Shown here one piece after another: positions 57,758-64,000 of a DNA stretch of 64,000 nucleotides. Source of the stretch: CAIXZV01 sp963697365 (GTDB taxonomy: Bacteria > Chloroflexota > Limnocylindria > Limnocylindrales > CSP1-4); assembly GCA_963697365.1 (NCBI GenBank), contig CAVONT010000010.1, positions 62,001 through 126,000 on the forward strand, given 5' to 3'. The translations under genes and the position numbers were made by a program. Numbering within the stretch: position 1 is the first letter of the stretch; every line of letters starts with the position of its first letter. The notes beneath the pieces were generated by a model. It made no database searches and was not told the origin of the DNA. It saw only the letters and a list, made by a program, of their open reading frames with translations.

Positions 57758-58219
57758 ATGTCGTCCCTGTTCCCGTTCGCCCGTTTCGCCCGTGTCGCCT
57801 CCGTCGCGCTCGCCGCCGTCGTCCTCGCCTCCGCCGTCGCCGCCTGTGCCACGTCGGTCGCGAGCAGCCCCCGCGAGTGGACGACCACCGTCGAGCGGAC
57901 CGACGGCAGCGTCCACGCGATCCGTGTGACCGACGTCACCGGCCGTATCGAGGACGTCGCCGTCGACCCCGCCGGCGTGCCCATCCCCGAGACCGTGGTG
58001 GCGGCACCCGGCTCCGACCGGACCCTGCTCGTGCCGTGGACCGGCGGCTCCTGCGACGCGACCACCGCGATCGACATCACGGCCAGCGGCGATGCGACGG
58101 ACGTGGCGATCGCCGTCACGCCGGGCTCCGAGGTGTGCGATCTGATGGCCGTGGGGCACGTCGTGGCCATCACGTTCAGCGAGCCCGTCTCCCCGGAGGA
58201 CGTCACGGTCAGCCGGTAG
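57758..58219 (+). CDS. Small secreted lipoprotein, unknown function
   Basis: 153 residues from ATG 57758; TTG 57752 is better spaced from the AGGAG upstream and would add two residues. A basic n-region and the core VASVALAAVVLASAVAAC form a lipoprotein signal with AVAAC as lipobox. The mature part is a beta-rich domain with an SCDATTAIDITASG stretch and a matching VCDLMAVG, two Cys that could form a disulphide. No family recognised. It follows the repeat region after the flavoprotein and precedes the YdeI-like gene. Confidence 0.7.
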   Translation: MSSLFPFARFARVASVALAAVVLASAVAACATSVASSPREWTTTVERTDGSVHAIRVTDVTGRIEDVAVDPAGVPIPETVVAAPGSDRTLLVPWTGGSCDATTAIDITASGDATDVAIAVTPGSEVCDLMAVGHVVAITFSEPVSPEDVTVSR

Positions 58220-58271
58220 CGTCCGGGCCAGCAGGGCGGCCTGCTCGGGGCGGCCGCCCTACACTCGCGGC

Positions 58272-58847
58272 ATGGGGAAGCTGGACGACGCACCGCTGGT
58301 CCAGTGCGAGACACGCGAGGAGTGGCGAGCCTGGCTGCACGCGAACCACGCGACGGCGGGATCGTGCTGGCTGGTGACGTGGCGCAAGGGCAGCGGGCGC
58401 ACCGTGCTGCCGTACGAGGCCGCGATCGAGGAGGCCCTGTGCGTCGGCTGGGTTGACAGCACGGCCGGCCGTGTCGACGACCAGCGCACGAAGCTCTACT
58501 TCGCGGTGCGCAAGCCGGGCTCCGTCTGGGCCGCGACGAACAAGGCGAGGGTCGCCCGTCTCGAGGCCGAGGGCCGGCTCCTGCCGCCTGGCCTGGCCGT
58601 GATCGAGCGCGCGAAGGCCGACGGCTCGTGGACCGTGCTCGACGACTCCGAGGCTGGCGTCGTGCCCGACGACCTTGCCGCGGCGCTGGCCGCCCGGCCG
58701 CCGGCCGCGGACAACTTCGCCGCCTTCCCGCTGAGCGCGCGCAAGCAGATCATCGGCTGGGTCTCCATGGCCAAGCGGCCGGCCACGCGGGCGGCCCGGA
58801 TCGCCGCGGCCGCCGAGCGGGCCGCCCGGAACGAGCGAGCGGTCTGA
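58272..58847 (+). CDS. YdeI/OmpD-associated-type protein
   Basis: 191 residues, intact. Typical opening QCETREEWRAWLHANHATAG, WLVTWRKGSGRTVLPYEAAI, EEALCVGWVDSTAG, then GSVWAATNKARVARLEAEGR, DDLAAALAARPPAADNFAAF and the closing RKQIIGWVSMAKRPATRAAR, which together define the YdeI (DUF1801/OmpD-associated) family. E. coli YdeI affects resistance to cationic peptides, but the biochemical role is unknown. The helical Ala/Arg C-terminus is family-typical. It stands alone between a lipoprotein gene and the convergent secreted-repeat gene. Confidence 0.87.
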   Translation: MGKLDDAPLVQCETREEWRAWLHANHATAGSCWLVTWRKGSGRTVLPYEAAIEEALCVGWVDSTAGRVDDQRTKLYFAVRKPGSVWAATNKARVARLEAEGRLLPPGLAVIERAKADGSWTVLDDSEAGVVPDDLAAALAARPPAADNFAAFPLSARKQIIGWVSMAKRPATRAARIAAAAERAARNERAV

Positions 58848-58892
58848 GCTGTCGGCCCGCCGCGCTCCGGCGCCCTGCTCGGCGCTCTAGGA

Positions 58893-59773
58893 CTACTTGA
58901 TCGGCTGCGCCGTCAGCGCCCAGGACGTACCACTTCCCCCCCACGCCCTGCCCGTTGACGTCGCCCGCCGCCTTGTCGCCGGCGAACAGGTAGAGGGGCA
59001 TGCCGTAGAACGTCACCTGGACGGTGCCGTCGGTGCGGGTGGTCGAGGCGAAGTCCTCGGCGTCGAGCCCCGTCGCCCGGTGCGGCCGTGCCGAGCACCG
59101 GCGGCCAGTTCTGGGCGCACGCTTCGTAGCAGGTCGAGGTGTCCTTGCTGTCCGCGGTGAACATGTAGAGGGTCATGCCCTTGCCGTCCACGAGCACCTT
59201 GCCGAGCGAGGTGTCGCGAGCGCGAGGTGCGATGCCGCAGCCGGTGAGGCCGCGCCGGTATCGGCCGAGGCCGCCGGAGCGCCGACCATCGCGCCCTCCC
59301 ATCCACGACGTACCAGGCGTCGCCGACGCCCTGCCCGGCGACGTCACCCGCGGCCTTGTCCGCGGCGAAGTAGTACAGCGGCCAACCGTAGAACGTGACC
59401 TGGGAGCTGCCGTCCGTGCGGGTGATCGTGCCGAAGTCGCCGGCGTCAGCCCCGTGCCGGCGGTGACGCTGCCCACGAGCACCGGCCATGCCTTCTCGCA
59501 GTCGTCGTAGCAGGTGGAGGCGCCGGCGTTGTCGGGCGCGAAGACGTAGAGCGTCATCCCGCCGTCGACGGAGGACCGCTCCGAGGCAGGTGGTGGCGAG
59601 CGCGACGGCACGGCGCCTGCGTCCGGGCGAGGCCGCCGCGGCCGGGGCCTCGGTGGCTGGCGCCACCGTGGCCGGAGCCGCCGTGGGTGCTGCCGTGGCG
59701 GCTGCACCGCCACCACAGGCGCGAGGAGCACGGCGAGGCCCACGAGGGACCCGGCGAGGACGGTTGTTCGCAT
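58893..59773 (-). CDS. Secreted repeat protein (COG4315 / Lipoprotein_15 modules), heavily frameshifted
   Basis: Exported protein of about 290 residues from ATG 59773, opening RTTVLAGSLVGLAVLLAPVV, a signal peptide, then a Pro/Ala-rich linker. Two copies of the COG4315 module follow, each with MTLYxFxxDxxxxSTCYxxC and VTFYGxPLYxFxxDKAAGDV, GQGVGxxWYV. These are the family's aromatic-x-aromatic-x-x-Asp repeats. Slips near 59690, 59455, 59300, 59080 and 58915 interrupt it; after the last, the end reads PIK and stops at 58893. Function unknown (envelope or heme/metal association is suggested for relatives). It diverges from the two-component operon. Confidence 0.82.
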
Positions 59774-60077
59774 AGTGAGCACTCCTGTCCGCGAGGACGC
59801 TGGGAGGGGACGCTGGACGCAGACTCTACGCCCGCCGGCCTGGTTTCGGGCACTGCGCCCGCACCGACGCCGGGCCGCGCAGCACGCCGGCGCCGCGTAA
59901 CCCGAGCGCAAGGACGGGCCCTCGAGACTCCTGCCATCGAACCCACCCTTGGCGGCCCGGGCTTCCCCCCGGCCCGGGCCGCCCCCTTCGCCCCGGAGGA
60001 ACCCGGCATGCCCTCGCATGGCACCATCAGCCCGACCGGGATGACCCGGCCGGCGAGCGCCAACGGAGGCTGACGGC

Positions 60078-60748
60078 ATGCGGATCCTGGTGGCCGAGGA
60101 CGACGCGGGCCTGCGCGAGGTCCTCGTGCTCGGCCTGCAGGATGCCGGCTACCACGTGGACGCCGTGGAGCGCGGCGACGACGCGATCGACCAGCTCACG
60201 TGGTACGAGTACGACGTGGCCGTCATCGACTGGCGGATGCCCGGCGCCGAGGGCATCGACGTCGTCGCGTGGGCGCGCCGGCACGATCGGCCGACGGCGC
60301 TCCTGATGCTGACCGCCCGCGACACGCCGGCCGACCGGATCCGCGGCCTCGACACGGGCGCGGACGACTACCTCGTCAAGCCCTTCGACTTCGGGGAGCT
60401 GCTCGCCCGGGTCCGCGCCCTCCAGCGCCGGCCGCGCGGCGTGGACGCAGCCGGTCCTGCGCTGCGGCGACGCTCGCGCTGGACCCGGTCACGCGCGTCG
60501 TGACCGTGACGGCAGCGAGCGCGCGCTGACCGCCACCGAGTACCGGATCCTGGAGGTCCTGCTGCGCCGGATCGCCGTCGGTGGTGGACCGCAAGGCCAT
60601 CGCGGAGCACGCGTGGGCGGACGAGACCGAGCCGCTCGGCTCCAACGCCATCGACGTCCAGCTCCGCCGGCTCCGGGCCAAGCTGCCCGACGCCGGGATC
60701 CGCGTCGTCACCGTCCGCGGTGCCGGCTACCGGGTGGAGCCGGAGTGA
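60078..60748 (+). CDS. OmpR-family response regulator (frameshifted)
   Basis: About 224 residues from ATG 60078. Receiver: acidic pair in LVAEDDAGLRE, phospho-acceptor Asp in DVAVIDWRMPGAEG, Thr in LMLTARDTPADR and Lys in DYLVKPFDFGELL. The C-terminal winged helix (EYRILEVLLRR, SNAIDVQLRRLRAKLPDAGI, VRGAGYRVEPE) is of OmpR/PhoB type. The reading slips near 60460 and near 60580, in the linker and the first helix of the DNA-binding domain. Two bases separate it from the histidine kinase, so the pair is one two-component system. Confidence 0.88.
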
Positions 60749-60750
60749 CC

Positions 60751-62001
60751 ATGAGCGAGACGTCCGGCGTCCGCCGCCAGTCGATCCGGGTCGCCCTCTC
60801 CGCCACCGCTCGTGGTCGGCGTCGTGTACGCTGCTGATCGGCGCGGCCGTCGTCCTGTTCGCGACCCGTCACCTCACGGCGGACATCGACCACGCCTCAC
60901 GCCAGGCGTTCGAGCGGGTGCCGCCGGACGGCTTCCCCGGCGGGTCCGCCGGGCGGGGAGCCGCTCAGCGGCCCGGCCGTGACCCGGGCCGGCCGTACGG
61001 GCTCCGTTCCAGCTCTGGTTCGTGGCCCGGACGGGACGGTGCCCCGGGCGCAGAACAGCCCGGAGCTTCCGTCGGACCTCGTCGGCGACCAGCCCCGCCG
61101 ACGCCACTCATCGACGGCACCCAGATGCGCGTCGCCGGCGCAGGACATCGCGGGCGGCCGCGTGGTCGTGGCGCAGTCGATGGAGCAGGTCCACGATGCC
61201 CAGCGGACGATCCTCGTGGGCAGGCTGCTGATCGCGCCGTTCCTGCTGGGCTTCGTGTTCGTGGGTGCCGTGATCGTCGGCCGGCGGGTCGCCGAGCCCA
61301 TCGAGGCCGCCCGCCGCCGCCAGCTGGAGTTCACCGCGGACGCGTCCCACGAGCTGCGGACGCCGCTCGTCGGTGATCGAGGCGCACACCTCGCTCGCCC
61401 TCGCGCAGGAGCGCGAGGCGACCTGGTACCGGAGCGCGTTCGGGAAGGTGGACCGCGAGAGCAAGCGGATGCGCCGCCTGCTGGAGGACATGCTGTGGCT
61501 GGCGCGGTTCGATGCCGCGGCGGCCCCGGATGCGGCCGAGCCGGTGGACCTGGGCGTGCTCGCGCGCCAGGCCGTCGACCGGTTCGCCGCCGTCGCCGAG
61601 ACCCGCCGGCTGCACCTCGGCGTCGCACCTCCCGCCGAGCCCGTCCTCGTGACGGCCTCCGCGGACCTCGTGGACCGGCTGATCGGCGTGCTCGTGGACA
61701 ATGCCTGCAAGTACGCGCCCGAGGGCGGCACGGTGGACGTGACGGTGGCCGCGGAGGGCGGCCGCGCGTCGGTGACCGTGGACGACTCCGGGCCCGGGCA
61801 TCCGGGACGAGGACCGGGAGCGCGTCTTCGACCGCTTCCACCGCTCCGTGACGACCTCGTCCGAGGCGGGCGGGGCCGGCCTCGGCCTCGCGATCGGCGA
61901 TGCGATCGTGCGCGCCACGGGCGGCCGCTGGACCGTGGGACCGCTCGCCGGCAGGCGGCGCACGGTTCACGGCGAGCTGGCCGCGGGCGTCGCTGGGCTG
62001 A
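60751..62001 (+). CDS. EnvZ-type sensor histidine kinase (frameshifted)
   Basis: Membrane-bound kinase of about 415 residues, ATG 60751. First helix near LLIGAAVVLFATRHLTADID, a periplasmic part, second helix LIAPFLLGFVFVGAVIVG, HAMP-like RRVAEPIEAARRR, then HisKA EFTADASHELRTPL with the phospho-acceptor His, the N box LVDNACKYAPEGGT, G1 DSGPG and G2 AGLGLAIGDAI. Frame slips lie near 60815, 60970, 61370, 61800 and 61850. The stop near 62001 is uncertain. With the OmpR-type gene it probably senses an envelope or ionic signal. Confidence 0.82.
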
Positions 62002-62073
62002 CGCGCGGCTGCGCTGGGCTGAGCGTGCGCACCAGCTCGAGGTCGGACCCCTCGGGCGCCACGCGCACCTCGC

Positions 62074-62368
62074 GCTCGCACCGTGCCGGTGGCAGCGCGG
62101 TTCGAGCGCCACCTGCACCTCCCATGCGGTACCGGGGCCAGCGGCGACATGAACGGAGCACCCGGCGCTCGACCAGCGACGGGACTGCACCGTGGTCGCC
62201 GCTAGCGCGCACCGCCGCCGGGATGGCCGGCGCGCGCCCGGCGCTCGCACCGTGCGGTGGCGGCGCGGTCTGAGCGCCGCCCTGCACCTCCGCATGCGGT
62301 ACCGGGGCCAGTGGCGACATGAACGCGAGCACCCGGCGCTCGACCAGCGACGGGACTGCACCGTGTCG
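62074..62368. repeat. 125-bp direct repeat in a gene-free stretch after the kinase
   Basis: Copies at 62074-62198 and 62243-62368 are about 90% identical (for example TGCGGTACCGGGGCCAG and GCTCGACCAGCGACGGGACT in both). Together with flanks to 62515 this makes a roughly 510-base region where I can support no gene. The duplicated unit itself contains several short dyads. Confidence 0.85.
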
Positions 62369-62515
62369 TGCCAGGGCTCAGCCGGACGTGACCGCGGGCG
62401 CTCGACCCGGACGTGGCGCGGCGCGCAGCAGGACGTGCCCGGAGCTCAGCCGCTCCCAGCGAGTTCACAGGGCACGCTCAGCCAGCCGGGAGGCCGCATC
62501 CGCGAGCATCCGGTC

Positions 62516-63125
62516 ATGGACAGCCCCACGACCCCCGTCCCGATCCCATCCCCAACCCCCAGCCGGCCATGCGCGGCCCGGAGGCCGCCGCACCACAGGA
62601 GGCGGCCGGCGTCCCGTTCGAGCCCGCAGCGCCGGAAGAATGGGCGCGCACCGAGCCCCCGGAGGCGCAATCGACGGCGGCCCGCCGCCCGGCCGTCGAG
62701 CCGCAAGGTCTCCCGAGCGACGCTGCTGGCCGGCATCGCCCTCGCCGCCTTCGTCGGCGTGGGTGCCGTCGGGCTCGCCGCCAGCCTGCAGGACGGGTGG
62801 GCGACACCGCCACGGTCGGAGCGCCCAAGGGCACCGATCCCTCGGCGGGCGGTGACCGCCCGGGACGGGGCGGCGCCGGTGCAGCCGACGGCCAGGGTCG
62901 CGGCGGCCGGCACGGCGGCATGGGCGACGGCAGCATGGGCGACGGCATGGCGCGGCGGCGGCATGGCCGCGGTCGCCACGGCGGCGGCACCGGCGATGGC
63001 GGCGGCCGACAGCCGCGCGGCGGGACGACGCCCGGCTCCGGGGACGGCCTCGGCGGCCGACCGGAGCTGCCGACGATCGACCCGCCGTCCGGCGGCTCAC
63101 CGCCGCAGCCTGCGAGCCACGCTGA
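62516..63125 (+). CDS. Gly/His-rich membrane protein, unknown function (frameshifted)
   Basis: Tentative gene from ATG 62516. Protein-like sequence moves through frames: an acidic Pro/Glu stretch (VPFEPAAPEEWARTEPPEAQ), one membrane helix (LLAGIALAAFVGVGAVGLAA), then a Gly/His/Met-rich region (GGRHGGMGDGSMGDGM, RRRHGRGRHGGGTGDGGG) and a Pro/Gly tail. Such Gly/His-rich tails may bind metal ions or act as flexible linkers. Slips near 62560, 62700 and 62800 are assumed; the stop is uncertain. Membrane anchoring next to an EnvZ-type kinase suggests an accessory to that system, but this is speculative. Confidence 0.4.
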
Positions 63126-63126
63126 A

Positions 63127-63154
63127 GAAGCCCCCGTCGAGGGACGGGGGCTTC
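63127..63154. terminator. Rho-independent-type terminator of the sigma factor gene
   Basis: Perfect 12-bp stem GAAGCCCCCGTC (63127-63138) and GACGGGGGCTTC (63143-63154) around a GAGG loop. On the minus strand it follows the sigma factor stop by about 24 bases and leads into TTCTTCAG. It probably ends sigma-factor transcription and may also stop transcripts from the left. Confidence 0.8.
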
Positions 63155-63177
63155 GTTCTCCCTCGGGACCGCGACGC

Positions 63178-64000
63178 CTAGGCGGCGAACTCCCGCAGCT
63201 TGCGACTGCGGCACGGGTGGCGCAGCTTGCGCAGCGCCTGGACCTCGATCTGGCGGATCCGCTCGCGGGTGAGGCCGAACTCGCGGCCGACCTCCTCGAG
63301 CGTCCGGGCATGCCCGTCGTCGAGGCCGAAGCGGAGGCGCAGGACGCGCTGCTCGCGCCCGTCGAGCGAGGCGAGCACGTGCTCGATCTGCTCGCGGCGC
63401 ATGCGGTCCGCGACCACGTCGAGCGGGGACACGGCGTCCTCGTCCGGGATGAGCTCGCCCAGCTCCGCGTCGCCCTCGTCGCCGACGGGGGACTGGAGCG
63501 ACACGGGCTCGCGACCGAGCTTGCGGATCTCCTCGACGCGCTGCGGCGTCATCGCCGGCGTCTCGTCCGGCAGGGCCGCCGCGATCTCGGCGTTGGTGGG
63601 CTCGCGGCCGAGCTGCGTGGACAGCTCGCGCACGACGCGCGCCACGCGACCCATCGTCTCGACCATGTGGACCGGGATCCGGATGGTCCGGCTCTGGTCC
63701 GCGAGGCCGCGCTGGATCGCCTGGCGGATCCACCAGGTGGCGTAGGTGCTGAACTTGAAGCCGCGCTCGTACTCGAACTTGTCGACGGCGCGGATCAGGC
63801 CCGCGTTGCCCTCCTGGACGAGGTCCAGCAGGCCCATGCCCGCCTGGTTGATGTACTTGCGCGCGATCGACACGACGAGCCGCAGGTTGGCCGACGTCAG
63901 GTGGTCACGCGAGTGCTTGGCGAGCGCCTTGAGCATCGGGCCGCAGCTCGTCGAGCATCTCGTGCTCGTTGCCGGCCTCGATGTAGCGCTGGATCGCCGG
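63178..64000 (-). CDS. rpoD: RNA polymerase primary sigma factor, partial (runs off the right edge)
   Basis: C-terminal 270 residues of a sigma-70 factor: region 2 with NLRLVVSIARKYINQAGMGL, LVQEGNAGLIRAVDKFEYER, the melting/recognition part GFKFSTYATWWIRQAIQRGL and ADQSRTIRIPVHMVETMGRV, region 3, and region 4.2 LEEVGREFGLTRERIRQIEV ending RKLREFAA. The length and complete regions 2-4 identify the housekeeping (SigA/RpoD) type. The frame changes near 63937, where PAIQRYIEAGNEHEMLDELR reads in another frame, a likely indel. The remaining N-terminus is outside the window. Confidence 0.93.
   Translation of the reverse strand, partial: RRSSATSRPATSTRCSTSCGPMLKALAKHSRDHLTSANLRLVVSIARKYINQAGMGLLDLVQEGNAGLIRAVDKFEYERGFKFSTYATWWIRQAIQRGLADQSRTIRIPVHMVETMGRVARVVRELSTQLGREPTNAEIAAALPDETPAMTPQRVEEIRKLGREPVSLQSPVGDEGDAELGELIPDEDAVSPLDVVADRMRREQIEHVLASLDGREQRVLRLRFGLDDGHARTLEEVGREFGLTRERIRQIEVQALRKLRHPCRSRKLREFAA

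Overview
The window is a 64 kb chromosomal piece of a high-GC (roughly 70%) bacterium. GTG and TTG starts are common, neighbouring genes often overlap by 4 bases (ATGA/GTGA), and the gene mix points to a monoderm-like Chloroflexota, perhaps the Limnocylindria lineage. Supporting families are DUF2089 with DUF4097, a deazaflavin-type oxidoreductase, the DUF3037/HipA-kinase pair, PAC2, SemiSWEET and a very large multiheme cytochrome. This placement is inference from gene content. I saw no rRNA, tRNA, CRISPR array, transposase or phage gene. About twenty otherwise conserved genes are broken into two to six frames by single-base slips, which looks like indel error in the assembly, not decay. These genes are annotated across the breaks.

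Layout. 1-5281: peptide/nickel-type ABC importer (binding protein, two permeases, two ATPases). 5308-7379: small Cys-rich ORF and an ABC-2 exporter pair. 7401-13810: SpoIID-like secreted protein, a small hydrolase, 3-methyladenine glycosylase I, then a three-GAF/two-PAS sensor kinase followed by a receiver-only response regulator. 13893-19367: membrane protein, a GreA-type factor carrying an extra N-terminal domain, a secreted beta-lactamase-fold hydrolase, a DEAD-box helicase and a YbaK-type deacylase. 19632-24770: second ABC-2 exporter, a secreted caspase-like protein, and an MFS transporter with its ArsR-type regulator and palindromic operator.

25197-29666 is the most striking region: a compact minus-strand operon of ferredoxin, FAD/NAD(P)H oxidoreductase, membrane b-type cytochrome and a roughly 735-residue cytochrome with 30 CxxCH haem sites. 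Together they could move electrons from the cytoplasm across the membrane to an extracytoplasmic haem wire.

29873-42086 is a housekeeping/accessory mix: MBL hydrolase, two amidohydrolases, a YtxH-like protein, a DUF2089/DUF4097/SHOCT-like operon behind a near-consensus promoter, dienelactone hydrolase, VOC protein, HhH-GPD glycosylase, SemiSWEET, trypsin-like lipoprotein, DUF3037 plus HipA-like kinase, deazaflavin oxidoreductase and SRPBCC protein. 42096-53617: Lon-like protease, phosphatase, TetR regulator divergent from a glycosyltransferase with paired operator boxes, a second SRPBCC protein, and two more DEAD-box helicases flanking a PAC2 protein. 53897-64000: LiaF-like membrane protein, GcvT-like protein plus phytoene-desaturase-like flavoprotein, lipoproteins, a YdeI-like protein, an OmpR/EnvZ-type two-component pair, a repeat-rich non-coding stretch, a Gly/His-rich membrane protein, and the primary sigma factor running off the right edge behind a strong terminator hairpin.
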